A stretch of 64,000 nucleotides of DNA from Certhia americana (taxonomy: Eukaryota > Chordata > Aves > Passeriformes > Certhiidae). Where the stretch lies: positions 10,003,351-10,067,350 of the forward strand of contig CM031878.1 of assembly GCA_018697195.1 (NCBI GenBank), in the 5' to 3' direction. The notes beneath the pieces were generated by a model. It saw nothing but the letters and a program-made list of their open reading frames with translations, was not told the origin of the DNA and did not search any database. Shown here in pieces: positions 37,746 through 51,600 of this stretch. The position numbers and the translations under genes are program-made. Numbering within the stretch: the stretch's first letter is position 1; every line of letters begins with the position of its first letter.

Positions 37746-40700
37746 CCCCCCCCCCAGATGGAGGCTGAGACCTATCCAGCCACTCAGACTAATATAGAAA
37801 CCTCTGTGGAGATTAGCGGGGATGGGGAGGGCTGGAGGCAAAGGGATGGGGAGGCAAAGGGAAGCTCTGAAGTTCGACGATCCCAGAAAAAAACTGAGGC
37901 AAACAAGAAATCCAAAGCATTTCTTCAAAACAATGAAATATTGGTGGGATGAAATATTGGTGGCACCAAAGCCATTTGGTGCAGTATTCCTTCTTTGAAA
38001 TTTAAAAGACAGAAGGAAGTGCAGAAACTTTGTATTAGCAGACATGAGATTACCTACCCTCTGCTCCAGGTCTCATCCTAAGCTTGGTTAGTTAGAGATC
38101 AGTATAAACCCTGAAACACCAGACTTGTTATGTCTTGAGGGTTTGTGTGGGCTTTGGTTTGGAAATTAGCTTCATTTGTTTATTTTGCTGTTTACTTTGA
38201 TAACTTTCAGTGGGTTTGATGTCCATATAAGTTATGTATGTTTATACAGTCTCTTTGTGAATCTGTAAAACTGATACTCTGTTCAATGAGTTCCATGCTG
38301 CAATTTGGAGAAGAATGTGGAGAAACATGTGGAGAAAAACAGGAAGAGATCTGAAGAAAAACTGTCTCTTTGTGGGAACAATGCTGATGTAGGAAAACAA
38401 GAAAATCTGCACCTCTTTAGGGTATGAGAAGAGACAAGGAAATGGTGATGAAGTCCTTTTGGACAGAAGATCAGAGGAAGGGAGTTTGAGCCCCTAGCCT
38501 GTAAAAGCACTGCAAGTACCTCATGAAGAAGTTGGAGGCTGTAATCAAAGCCTTCACAGGAGGCAGTGGAGAGGTCAGCCCTTGCCTACCTCAGGGACAA
38601 GCAGAGGAACCTGGTCCCCTTAGAAAGGTGGCATCCAAGTTTCAGAGTGATCACTGCCAAGAGAGTATTCTCAAGACTACAGGAATTAAAGATGAGGAGT
38701 AGTTTTGTTAGCGTGATTGGGATGCCAGTGGTATGTCTGTCTCACACTCTTATCAGCCTGCCTTTGCAGAGACAGAGGAATTGCAGTACATGTGGGAGAA
38801 GTGCAGGACTCATGGCAGGAATTCCTGGCAGGGTCAGAAGCTGTAAAATTGCAGTTCACAGGGCAGAAAATAAACTCTGGACTCTGTATTTGCCCAAAAG
38901 GCTCATGGAATGCTCACTCATTGGCAAAAATGGCAAACAGATCACAGACAAGGCTGGAAAAAAGCAAAGCCTGTCTTTTATATACACTCCAAGTAATTGT
39001 GGTTTGTACAGTGTGCTGTCATCAAATTCATTACAATTTCTGCTTTTCTTCTCTCTTGATCTCCTTCCTCCCTACTTTCACTCCCCCATTTCTTTCCCCT
39101 GACTTTTTTTTCTGGCAGTACTCATAATAACCACTGTAGTTTGTCTTCTTACATATGCCTATCTACACAAAGTATTCTGTGATTAAGTTGTAGTTGGACA
39201 TATTGAGGCCAAAATGATTGGAACACCGAATTTGACACTGCTGAGTTTCAGGCAGTTATAAGATCCAGACAGATTTTGTAATTTTAATTACAGTTTGGGG
39301 AGATTATCTCTGCATCCATGCAAGTTGGCAACTTGCCTTCTGCTGCGATGGAGCAGTATATTCAGTTCTGGATGTATGGAGAGGTGCTCTTCCTGAAAAT
39401 CCTACAAACAAAGGTAATCCACCACAAGCCTGGTGAATTCCCTGTAAATAACAACATGAATACCAGTGGCTTTCTCACTGGTAAGATTTCTATGCTCTCA
39501 TCATTGGCATAGTCCCTGTTGTCTTCCAGTAGCATACTGATTAAAATTAATAAAACTTGGAACACATTTCTTAATGTAATCTCTGTCCAGAGGGAGAAGC
39601 ATTTTAGTAGAGTATACAGAATGAAAGCTTAGAATTTTGTTTAAAAGATAAATGTATGCCTTGCTGTTCATTGACCCTGGTGATGGCAAGATGAGTGAAG
39701 AGATACATGAGCTTTTGACAGTGCTGAGTTTTGGGAGGTTAGACTGTTGCTGAGTGTTGAGCCTGTCTCAGACCAGCTTGTGAGATACATCATTGTCTTA
39801 CAGACAAAAAATTACCTTAATCATGGAGGATTCTGTTGTACCAGAAAAGCACAGTTACTAATGACACCTCTTGTCTGGATATTCATCCAGTTGCATCTCC
39901 TTATCCTCACCTGAAACTTGTTCTGTCTGGATTTGGCTTTTATCAGGAGTCTGCAATTGGATTCTTCCTCAGAGCCATCTCTATACCAGTGATGAGATTT
40001 TTGTTTTGTTCCTGAGAATATGCAGGTGTGTAAAATATCCATCATGTGCCTGGTTCTCCAGTGGTTGTAAATGTTTGTTGATAAGGACTGAGACCCAGTC
40101 TTTCAGAAGCCCATAAACCCAGGAGTCTCGTGGTGGTGGAGGCAGTTTTCCATCATTATCTCCTTCACCAGGAAAGATGCTAACTAAGCCAGCACATGAA
40201 TTTGGATATACTAGCCCTGTGTTCAGGCTAAATATTCCATTTTTTCTCTTCCTCTGTAGCTCTGCAAAGGAATCAGGCTCCAGTCCACGTAGTTTCTTAC
40301 TCAGTGAAGCAAAGGGATACAACACAGAGAATTTTCCCCTCACCTCTCTTCCTTAAGAGGAAATGCATGTGCATACAGCAATAGGGATGCAAGCAATTAT
40401 GTCCTGGGAAGGCAGGAGAGAATGTGTCTCATATTTCTATGTACTCAGGCCCCTCTAAAAGCCCTATATCCAAAAGCATCAACTTGATTCATCTTGCAAC
40501 TACATTAGCCTGTTATATCAACATGTGATTTGCAAGTGCCATCACTTGCAAGTATCAAGAACAGCCCCTTTTCCTTGAAAAGATAAAAATAGACATACAT
40601 GCAAAGAACCAAATTTTTAAGTATGGCTGTAACCTCTTTTTCAAGTCTTAGAAGTCCAGTGTAACAGGACTTAATTTTTTCAGTAAATTTCAAAGTTGAC

Positions 40701-43700
40701 ACCTCAGGACTCTCTAAGAAACCAAGTTTGTTTAGTAGGCACGTAGACCATTACTCATCTATATTTAAAAATATATCCCTACACTTATTTTCAACACCTG
40801 ATTTTACAGTAAATCACTGTGGAAGAACCTAAAATAGGATGTTTGCCCCAAAAATATTTGGTAGAAGCAAGGAAACCTTTGCTTGTGGGCAGTTAAGTGA
40901 GCAGATGGAGAGATTAGGTAGTGGAAGAATCTGGCCAGTGAGGTAAGCAGGCTTTTCCGCTGTGATTCATGGGGGTAAAAGAGCCTTGTCTTTGCCTTGG
41001 AGCTTGTCTTCACTTGAAAGAGAAGTGTAAATTTATAGCATTTTCCAGAGTTGCTCAACATGTGGATACATTTAGTCCAGAATAGAATTAAAAGAAAAGC
41101 AATGAAAAAGTCCTTTGAGATAGAAGTGTATAAATGGGGTGTCTCATGTTGAAATGGGATATTTTATACCTTTATAATTCTTTTTATGATGAGATTGTAG
41201 GAGGCAGATTAAGACATTTGGAATCTGGACCTCTCCATAATTATGAAGAATGGAATATTTTCTCATTAACTAAAGCTTTAAAAAATTGTTGTTCTCCCTC
41301 TTTTTTTTTTCCTTTTTAAATAATCCTCATTTTTTAAATGACAAATTCCAAATATGTAGCATTGTGTCATTTTTTTTCATGATCCACTATAGGTTTTTGC
41401 CAGGAGTTTCTCCTGGGTTCTTCTTGAAGGAAGAGTGTAAACTTTTGACCTATTAAGGTCCTTTTAGTATGCCAAGGTCACTCTTACCTATTTTACAATC
41501 CTTGTATTATTTCAAATGAGATACTGATTAAGAGTTATACCAGTATGGTTATGTGTTAAATAGAATTATATAGAAGAAAAGATCTTTTTATTGACTTTAG
41601 TAGCTTCATAAATTTATGGAAAATGGAAGGAGTATTACTTACTAGCTTTCAAAATTAAACCTCACAAATGTAATATCACTTAAAACCTGCAAACTTTAAT
41701 TTAGCAAGTCACATTTAGTTTTATGGCAATAGCAAAGCAATCAATGGTAATTTGTATCTTATTATTAAATTAGAAACCAGTGTTGTTTCATAAATTAATA
41801 TATTTGTTGCTTCTACTAATCTTTATAATAAATAATTGCCTAACTTACAAAATACAATAGATGTGCATAGAGTGCATACGACAATATCTCACTTGAACCC
41901 ACAACTCTTCTGCATAAACTGTTTTTTTCTAGATTAACTAAATAGAGTGTTTTGAGTAACCCTGTTTCTGATACTCTACAGCCAATGTACATCTGAACAG
42001 GTTAGAAAGTTCAGGCTGCCCAACAAGCTCAAGGAACAAGGGTCATGGAGACTTTAATTTTCCTGCAGAGTTTGTAAGGCTTCTTCCTTGAGATATTATT
42101 AGGAAACAAATATAGGTTTATGTAAATTTAAACTACCTTGAAACAGTGGAGGGATGAGTTTATCCTATTAGGTTCTTAGCTTCTGACACCATCTACTTAT
42201 TTTAGATCTGGATCTGAACTGAGCCTTCAAGGCTCTTTCTATCTCTCTGTTTTCCATAAGACAGTCTATGAAGCTCTGATTTAATTCATTTAGGGGAAGG
42301 AGCCCAAAACAATACCGGCCTGTCATTTACTCATAGAAAACTTATAGAAAAGTTGTATAGAAACGACTGTACATCAGAGACATACTGCACGTGGACATGT
42401 ATTAAATGCTGAAAAAACAAGATCAAACAAACAGCATCAGACTTCTCTTGTCACATCAATAAATACTTGACTAAATACCCAGACTGATGGTTTTAAGTTA
42501 CATCAGGCTCTCCAAGGGCTCAGATTCTTTCTGTCTGTCCTCCATTGCTTCTCATATGGACAGGCTGTAGCATTGCCAGAAAGCACACATGAGTATATGC
42601 AAGCAATGACTGTGCTTCAGAGAAGAGAGTCTCTACAACCTTCATTCACGTGCTGTCAGCTCCTTCTCTAACCTCCCTGCCTGCTGCTGTATTCTGGGCT
42701 ACTTTTTGGTCCCTCCATACCTTTGCTTCCTGTGAAATTTCAGGATGGTTTTATTAAATACATTTTATAGGTTACCTGTACTCCATCAGGACTTACAAAC
42801 CACAGCCAAGACCTGTAGTTCTACACACAGAGACCAAGAGATAACATAGAAAGACCTTACTGTGGCCCAGAGTTCTGAGCAAGCCAGAAGTAAATGCTGA
42901 GAACAAAAGTGCTGAATGAGAGGATGATGAGAAAAAACAAAAATAGTGGTATAGCCCTGCAGTCATCTGGCCAGTATAAAACATTGCATTCCTCATTGTT
43001 GTCTCACTCTTTTGCCTTCACTGATCTTCACCTTTTTTTATGCCACATTAGCACTTACCATGTTATCTAGTGTTTTTCCCTAACACATTATACATTTTTT
43101 AATAGTCACACTTTGCAATATATTTATAATTAAAATAATCTATATTTGCCATTTATAATAATTTATAATTAAGAACTAGTATGAATTACACTGTTAAAAC
43201 AATAGGATTACAGGGAATAAACAATTGGTGTTCTGTTTGTGGGCCTACTTTGTTACTTTGTTTAAAACTTAAAATAAATATGGTTAGGAGAGAGCACAAT
43301 CATTCATATGTGCCAGCACTCCGAAATGGATGTTGCAGTCTATGTGTTCAAATCATAAAATGCAATCCTGTATTTTCTTTTGGTAAATATTACTTTTTCT
43401 GACTCCTGTAGCAAAGAATTTGACAGCTCTTTGGTCATAGATTAGGGTGTCAGTGTCCTATAGATGTTATACCTCCAAAGACCATTCAATCTGAGCAAAC
43501 CTATCTACAAGATTGGAAGATTTTTAAGCAGAGAAGCCCCTTGGAAGTGGCACCCAGCAACATGTGTGCTGGCTTTTAAGAGCCAAACCTGACACTTATT
43601 ATTTATGAGAAAGCTATTTACTTACTCTTTCTGCCAGACTTGTGGATTTGTAGGTTCCTGTTTTAATAACCTTGTTTTCCTTCTCCTTTTGTCTTCCTTG

Positions 43701-44385
43701 GCTGTGTTTTGATAAGGTGGGGAAAGCATTGTTTTGAGGTCAGACATTCTTTATAGGGTCCTTTATTTGACTCATATAGAAATAGCAGAAGCACAAAGAC
43801 CAAAATTCTAAGAAAAAACTCACCCAAGAATATGTTGATGTATGTTTTTATATTTTTTGCTGATGTATATTTTTATACATCTCTCTTAACCTTTCATGTC
43901 AGGTAAGTCAATAATGCCCAGGTTTATTCCCGGTGATACAGCAGAGCAAGTTTTTTTCTTGCCATGTCAGTTCTTTGGACCTATGGTAAATTCAATGAAA
44001 AGCAGCAGAAGAAAGAAATGTGCTCTTTTACAAACTTGATGTTCCTTTAGACACTCATAAAGTTTATATGCAGCAAATATTAAATATTTATAATTTGTAA
44101 GTGTGGGAGGTGTTGGAAAACAGATGTTTCTTCTGTCTTTTCTGTTTGTGATAATGACATAAATAAAAATGAATGATCCACAATGCTTTGAGGAGCTCAG
44201 GGCAGCATTATCATATTTGTTTTCCCATTTCAGTCCTTCAGCTGCTCTCAAAAAAGTGACTTCAAAGATTGTCTTTCTATTTAATATAATAAGTATCATC
44301 TCTCCACCCTCTCATCTGTTAACTTCACAGACTGGTGTGTAACTGTGCTTAGGATATAATTTCCATGGGGATTTTTCCCATATTT

Positions 44386-45272
44386 AGAATCACAGGATGG
44401 GTCAAGTTGGAAGGACCACTGTGGGTCATCTGGCCCAACCCCTCTGCCCAAGCAGGGCCATCCCAGAGCACACAGCTCAGGATTGTATCCAAACAAATAG
44501 CTCCAGTATATGGGATAGCTCCAGCGAGGGAGGCTCCACAGCCTCTGTGAGCAGCCTGTCCCAGTGCTCAGGCACTGCACGGTAAAGAAGCTCTTCCTCA
44601 TGTTCAGGTGGAATTCCCTGTGCATCACTCAATGCCCTTTGACTCTTGTCACACCGAGCAGAGCCTGGTCCCTGCCCTGGCCCCTCCCTGCAGACACTGA
44701 CAGACACTGATGAGGTCCCCTTTCAGTTATCCCTTCTCCAGGCTGAACAGGACTGATTCTCTCAGCCTTTCCTCATAATAGAGATGCTCCAGTACCTTGA
44801 TCACATTTGTAGCTCTCTGCTGGACCAACTCCAGGAGCTCTATGTCTCTCTTGTTCTCCAAAGACCAAAACTGAGCACAGACTCCAGGTGAGACCTCACT
44901 AGAGCTGAGCATCAGGGCAGGATCACATCCCTTGGCCTTCTGGCAATGCTCTTCCAAAGGCATCCCAGGATTCTGTTAGCCTTCCTGGCCACAAGGGCTG
45001 GCTTGGACAGCTGGCTCATGGACAGTTTGTAGTCCACCAGGACCCCCAGGTACTTCTCTGGAGAGCTGCTTTCCAGCAGGTTGGGCCCCAGCCTGTGCTG
45101 GTACCCAGGGTTGTTCTTCCCAAGGTGCAGAACCCTGCATTTGCCCTTGTAGAATTTCAAACTGTCATTTGCCCTTGTAGAATTTCAAACTGTTATTTTT
45201 TGTCCATCTTTCCAGCCTTTTGAGGCCCTTATGAAGGGCTGTAGAACACTTTGGGGTATCATCCACTCCCCA
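44386..45272 (-). mobile_element. CR1 LINE with remnant of the ORF2 reverse transcriptase C-terminus
   Basis: Read on the minus strand, about 890 bp of CR1. Reverse-frame pieces include LERWTKNNSLKFYKGK, YLGVLVDYKLSMSQ, ATNVIKVLEHLYYEERLRES and EFHLNMRKSFFT. These are C-terminal blocks of CR1 ORF2 in the right order but broken over several frames. The tail end starts agaatcacaggatggg at 44386. A 28-bp direct tandem duplication (45138-45165 and 45166-45193) lies within it and shifts the frame. This is a dead, 5'-truncated copy. Confidence 0.92.
45138..45193 (+). repeat. Perfect 28-bp tandem duplication inside a CR1 copy
   Basis: The unit starts catttgcccttgtagaattt and repeats head-to-tail without a mismatch. 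Because 28 is not a multiple of three it breaks the already decayed CR1 frame. Perfect identity suggests a recent slippage or repair event compared with the age of the host CR1. Confidence 0.9.
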
Positions 45273-48200
45273 CTTCTTACTTGCCAGAAAGAGCACTAGA
45301 AGATGAATTTGCAGAAGGAATGATGTTTCAGGGAAGGTCATTGAAGAAGCGGAAGACAAGAGTTCACTTCTTCTTGTTCACTTTCCCTCAGTCACTCTTC
45401 TCCTTCCAAAGGGAAATATAAGCACTGGAGGAAAAAGCAAAAATTTTGAGAAGTTGAATTTTTATTTGTGACTTAAGGAGAAAACTCTGAGTGTGTGCCA
45501 TGTACCTTGTTGTAGCCCAGTCATGGTCTTGAGTGTTTTAACACATTGCCATGAATATAACATCATAGACTAGTTTACTCCTCAAACCTGACATTAAAAA
45601 GACCTATTGTAGGTATCACATGGTCTCTCAGTTTACATGAATATAAAAGATATCTCCAGCTAATTTTGATAATTGATTCATCTAAAATCTTCCTCCTCTG
45701 TCTCTTTCCAAAGATCACTGAAAGCTTCACTTGCCACACATTAATTCACTGCCTTGAGACACGCAGAAAATACCATAGAGATAACTCCAGCTGTCTTGAA
45801 GCTTGAGAAGCCTCTAAGGAGTTTTGAAAACCATAATTTTTTGAAGATATCTTTAAAAGCAGTTTTATGTGTTTACCCTAGCAGAGTAGTAATGTTCATA
45901 TAAAAATAGCAGGAAGCAAGGTCCAGCAAATAAACCATAAAGGCACCAACAGCACCAGAATAGGATTATAAAATGAAAAAGTTGTGAAACCTTTTAACTT
46001 TTCCATTTTTTGACTAAGAAAATTTTTTAAAAATTTTGTTCTTTATTTCACAAGATGTGTTATTTATTTCACAAGCTAAACTCAACATGATCTTACATCT
46101 TTCTTGTCATTATGAAAGCCCCCTGCTTGTGCAAATACGAAAACAATGAGTTACTGAGGTACTCATTTTATCCTAAAATCATGATTCTTATTTTGAGGCT
46201 GAAAGATGTTTTAAACAAGACAGCAATTTCCTTTTGCTTTACCTGCATAGGGTAATATCTAGGGTCCACAAAATGCCGGAGGGACAAGTGCAACTGTGGC
46301 TTCTAAGGGTGACTGCTTGATGGCAGTCACTGGCTCAAGAACTGCCCAGTAAGCATAAGAGATCTGGGAAATTCTTTGTTTTCCCAAGAGCACATGGCCA
46401 AATGAACTCTTGAGTAGTAATAGAGCATCAGATTTTATGGAGTAGCAAATGTCATCATCCATCTCATTTATGAGTTAACAATGACTATTTTATTTGTATT
46501 TTGGGTTCCAAGTGTTTAGGTGGGCTGCAAAGCAGTACAAGGAAAATGGTGCTGATCTGTAATGCAGTTTCAGGAGATGAGGGTACTATTCCATTGATGT
46601 AACCATAACTCTGAAGGTATCTAATAGTTCCTGTGCAGGACAACTGCGCACTCACAACACATGTGATATCTGTGCTAGTGTGTGTAAAATTGTCTCAGCT
46701 TGGTCAGTTGTGCTGTCTTCTTGCCTGCTCATGCATCTCTATTTCCTTTGACTTTGAAATTCAAGGCCAGAATTTTCCAGCACAGTTTTCTAATGCCAAG
46801 GCAGTTTTAACACGCATTTCCACTCAACAGCCCTGTTAGTCTGCAGAATGGGTGGGAGGCAGGATACTTTCCTCCTGTCCCAATGTCCATCTTGAGCTGG
46901 TTTTCCTAAAATTACCCCAGTTTCATCACTAATGCTGACCATCTTGTCATTTGCTTCTCTTTACTGAGCAATTACCCACTGCTGAGATGTGCGGCATCCC
47001 AAGTGCAGAGGCAAAGTGTGAGGCAGTGGTTTTGGACTTGAAGTTATGCATGAATTTGGCCAGCTGTCCCCTTGTTAATGGACAAACCAGTTTATTTTCT
47101 CTCAGAGACAGGGAACAGAACGGTATATTCAACTTGTAATTCAAACATGAGTTCTCCATCTTATTAAGCTTTTTTTACTGTGGATGTAATACAAATAAGA
47201 TGCTTTGTAACTTAGACCACATGGTTCTGCAAAACTTATTAATGCAATTGTTTACTGGACTGGAACCAAAGTTGTTGGTAAAGGCAACTGAAAACTTCTG
47301 TGACTTCAGTGGATTTTGCATTTGCCTGATGAATGTTGAGGTGTTTAGGCATGATTTTTAATACCTCTGTGTGTAGGGATACCACGGCAACCACTCTGCT
47401 CCTACTCAAGGCAGAAAAGGGAAGTCATTGGGAAACACCTCTTTGTATTCTGATCTATGCACATACATAGGACTTTGTATCCAGTTTCCAAACAGGTCAG
47501 TGAAGGTCTCTGAGCTACACTGCTCTTGTGTAAGGGCAAAACCCTAGTGTAGTCTTAGTGAGACCAGAAACCTGATGTGGACACTGTAAGAACCCATCAA
47601 ACTTACTTTATAACAAAAAGTTAAGAAACACCAAATTATGCTTTGGCTTAATTATACAAATGGCTGGACCATTGACCTAGCCCCCAAAAGACTGCCCTAT
47701 TTCTTTAGGTGCATATGCTGCAGGTTTCCTAAACAGTCATAATATCTGCACAGATATGCTGTAGCAAAAATAGTAAACCTAAGGCTGAACTAAATCAGCT
47801 GTAATATTGAAAATAAAGAGCTAAAGGAAAAAATAAAATATTATTTGGCTTTTAAAAAAAAAAAATCTGTAGGAATTGAGAAATTCATATTTTTGAAAGA
47901 CTTCCTTACTATATGCCACATCTTATTACAATTGTTTTGAATTGCAGTAGTCTGTAATACTATATTTTCAGTGGCACTACTGTGGCTTTGACCAGGTTTT
48001 CCTTTCAGACACACTTCTCTGTGTGCATGGTCTAGAGCCTGCTCTGCTGGTATACAGAGCATGTGTACCAGGTGGGATATGGATACTTAATGAGTGTCAT
48101 CAGGTCTGCTGCTTCATTAGGCCTGATTCTGAGGGATCCTAAAACTGTGCAAAAGTTCTTGAATTCTGTCTAGACAAAATTTCTAGAAAGAACAAAAATA

Positions 48201-50911
48201 GCCAGAAAAATGGTTGCTCTAGCTACATTGGATAGCTGCCTCTTTCAAGTTTATATTCTAGTAAGCAATGAGCTCTATCAAATACTAGATGAACTACCTT
48301 CCTTGCAGAAGGAAGGAATACGGACTTTTAACAATTTGAAAGTGAAAATACAACAGCTTAGAGTAATCTGTCCATCTCTACCCATATCTGTGGAGCTATT
48401 CTGGATTTATAGTACCATCTTTAAGTTCAGGATCTTTTTTCAGATCAGGCTCAAGACAGAACAGTGATAAAGGACATAACTATAGATTAAGGGAATGAAC
48501 CAGGCTGTATTTCTCCATTCTAGTTCCTAAAGGATCCTCCATATAAAAGGGACAAATCTCATAGACACTGGGGGCAGGAAGTCCAGGGATTTTACTAGGA
48601 GGAGATACCAAGTAATTTTTTTGTTATGTAATTCTATGCTCATTGTTCCATTTGAAACTGCCATAGCAACAAATGCCACCTGTATCTTTGCTTTGCAACC
48701 ACATTTCCTGAGGTCACTTTGCTGCTTCCAAACACTTAGATGACCAATAAGGATATAAATGTATGTCCCCTTTACTCAGGCATATTATATTTTGTAATCT
48801 CTTGGATCAGATTCTTTGTAGACTTAATTCAGGATAGCTTTCAGAATGCTCCATCAGCTTCAGAAAAACACTGCCTCTGACAGTGATCAAGGGTCTGGCC
48901 CTGGCAGATGACCCAAAGCAGTATGGGTAGAAGGGACAGTTTGCTCATGAAATAAGATTCCAGTGTTTATGTAGCTTGTGTTTTCCAAACCCTTCTTCAA
49001 AGTCATCAACGCTTTCTTTTTGTCACTCATCCTCCTTATTTAACATTACAAAATATTTTCACTTTTTATTTTACACGGTGAAAGAATATGTGTGTTTGTT
49101 CTCCTTTTGTCTACCTTGAGGAAAAAATATTTTCAAAAGAAAGAAGAAAACAAGTTATGCCCATAAAAACTTTGCAGATCTTTAGGGTCTTCCAGGTGCA
49201 CTCTGTTAACAGAAATAACAGAAACTTGCATCACATATGTCATATCTGTGAGACATCACACTATTTCTTGGAGTAAGCAAAATTAAAATGTACTGAATAC
49301 TGCTTTGTTGGTGTCATATTTAGATATCTTTCCTCAAGAATACCATTCTGTATTCTTCTAGAGTAATTTTTCTTTGATTTATTTCTATTCCTGTACCAAA
49401 CCCAGAGGTAAGCCATGCTATTTTCTGTTAAGAGAGCATCCCTTGGATCCATTAATGTTGTCTTTATATGCAGTAGAATGGCAGTTATTAAAGAGGCTCA
49501 CTCTTTATACCTTTCTGACCAATAAACTCTATTCATTTTCATCTTCTGTAGCCTGTAAGTTTGTCAAGATCTGTAACTAAGAGCCTAAAATGTTTTCATT
49601 TTCATTCTAATAGATATGATATTAATATGTGCTGCTGAAAACCATTATGGTAACCTTTCCTCTCACTAGTAATTGAATGCTGACTTTATGCAGAATTTAA
49701 TTCTTAAATAGCTAATATTTTTTCTGTCCAGCACAGCCAAAAAGGCACAGCAGGAAGAAAGTTTCTCCCCAGAACGCTCTGTATATTGGGCTGTGGCTCT
49801 CAGCTGCACTGCAGCACCACTCACTATCAGAGTCCAGAACCCACACCAAAAATATAGCGAAGTGTTCTGACACTGTTCTGTTGGCTCCTGACTTTGACGC
49901 ACTTGTGACAGCACAGACATCTAAACCCTGCTGGCCTATCTGTCACCTTTGAGTGTAATAGAGTTGGTGTCACTATGATTGTGACAAACCATCCAGACAT
50001 GCTCAGCTACTGGTTATAATAATGTGCTCTTGCTATTTGCAAAGCCATTGTTCGTGAACTCTTGAAAACCAAAAATTGGTATAGGTGGTAAAAAACAGTG
50101 CTTGAGTTTTCTTCATATGAACAAGAAGGATTTGAAAAAATGGGACTTAGAAATGCAACCGTGCACTGGGGGTTCAGCCTAGGAACTCTTCAAACACTTA
50201 TGAATGCCTAGCCATGTTATAAACAATTAAATTCCCATCCATGTTGTATGTACACCAGCTAGTTTGAATGTCATGCAGAGCTCTTAGAAACAAAATGTAA
50301 ACAGTCCTTTTCAGCTGTAGTGAGAGTCTCAGAAATCAAATGTCAAAGTGCAGGTCTGTGAAAGCTGTAGGGGATCATTTGAGTTTATTGGCTGGTGTGA
50401 CCTGCTGCCTGAAAACTAAATTGACACTGCTCCAATTTAGTGGGTGAAGGAAATAAGAAGACCTTAATTCTCCCCACACTCTGAGAAGCAAAGTGGTGAC
50501 TTAGGAGAAAGATAGCAATAGAACAGAAAAAAGTGAATGCCTTCCATTCCTGTGGAAGCCAGCCGCTGTTGGGGCTGACAGTAAAAAGGCAGGGGACAGT
50601 ATGCGGAGCAATTCTGTAGGCTAGTGATATCAGCTTTCCCAAAACAAATGAGGGGATAAGAGGTATAGATAAAGCCTATGCTTTACTTTGTGTGATCCCC
50701 ACACAAAGTGATGCTGTTCCTCCCATCTATCTCAGCTTAGACTGGAAATTCACAATCCAGCCCTAAGGGACTGCTCTCTTTCCTGAGATTTGGTGGGTCG
50801 GGTAGGATCTGTGCAGGCTAGGTCCATGGCCCAAGGCTAATTGTATGAGGCTCAGAAAACCTGGTCGTGCCTTGGTTAACAGTCGCAAGGCAACAAGGCA
50901 GTGCTATAGGA
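45273..50911. other. Intergenic DNA, nothing recognised
   Basis: AT-rich sequence with only short open frames and a 10-12 A run near 47855. No exon with family resemblance, RNA gene or transposable element was recognised by eye. Confidence 0.6.
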
Positions 50912-51600
50912 TGGAGTAAGACTGGCTGGAAAGCTGCTGAGTGGAAAAGAACCTGGGAGTGCTGGTCAACAGCAGCTGAACATGAGACAGTGAGTGTGCC
51001 AGGTGGCCAGGAAGAGCAATGGCATCCTGGCCCGCATCAGAAACAATGTCACCAGCAGGATTAAGTCAGTGATTGTTCTCTTGTGTCCCTTGAGTGTCAT
51101 TTGGCACTGGTGAGGCCACAGCTCATGTTCTCTGTCCAGTTCTGGGCCCCTTACTACAAGAAAGGTGTTGAGGTGCAGGAGAGTGTCCAGAGAAAGACAA
51201 TGTGGATGGGGAAGGGTTTGGAACAAAAGTCTTTTGAGAAGCAACTGCGGGGCCTGGGGTTGTTTAGCCTGGAGAAAAGGAGGCTCAGGGGAGACCTTAT
51301 TCTCTACAACTTCCTGAAAGGGTATTGTAGCCAGGCAGGGATCAGCCTCTTCTAGGCAACAAGTGACAGGAGAAGAGGAAATGGCCTCAAGCTGTGCCAG
51401 AGGAGGTTCAGATCAGACATTAGGAAGAATTTCGTCCCTGAAACAGTATTAAACATTGGAATGGACTGCTCAGGGTGTCCCTGAAACTCTTCAAGAAACA
51501 TGTGAATATACACTTGAGGGTAGGGTTTAGGTGGTGGTTCTAGGTTGGGTTGATGATCTTAAAGATATTTTCCAGCTTCAGCATGTTTATGATTCTGTGA
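50912..51600 (+). mobile_element. CR1 LINE, ORF2 end plus 3' UTR
   Basis: Plus-strand CR1 of about 690 bp. It reads through ctgggagtgctggtcaacag, 'cactggtgaggccacagctc', 'ttctgggccccttactacaa' and 'cctggagaaaaggaggctca' (FSLEKRRLRGDL in translation: 51083-51355 gives FWAPYYKKGVEVQESVQRKT and LFSLEKRRLRGDLILYNFLK). It ends with gatgatcttaaagat and the tatgattctgtga tail. Frames are broken; a dead copy. Confidence 0.92.

Larger units (their letters stand above)
37098..44385. other. Upstream flanking DNA, no gene seen
   Basis: After the CpG island ends at about 37.65 kb the DNA becomes AT-rich. A 178-codon open frame at 38566-39102 (+) matches no family known to me and is about what chance gives in 64 kb. 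No transposable element was recognised. A T-rich run lies at about 41301-41317. Confidence 0.6.

Noticed and set aside
36744..38045. 433-codon minus-strand open frame through the CpG island
   Set aside because: Only its part from 37097 to 36989 is EGFLAM exon 1. The rest is Pro/Arg/Gly-rich translation of GC-rich DNA and runs past a clear splice donor at 36988.
38566..39102. 178-codon plus-strand open frame upstream of EGFLAM
   Set aside because: No family resemblance, no splice context, and a frame of this length is expected about once by chance in 64 kb on six frames.
44727..45359. Minus-strand frames resembling a reverse transcriptase
   Set aside because: These are fragments of the CR1 ORF2 already annotated, broken by stops and frameshifts; not a host gene.
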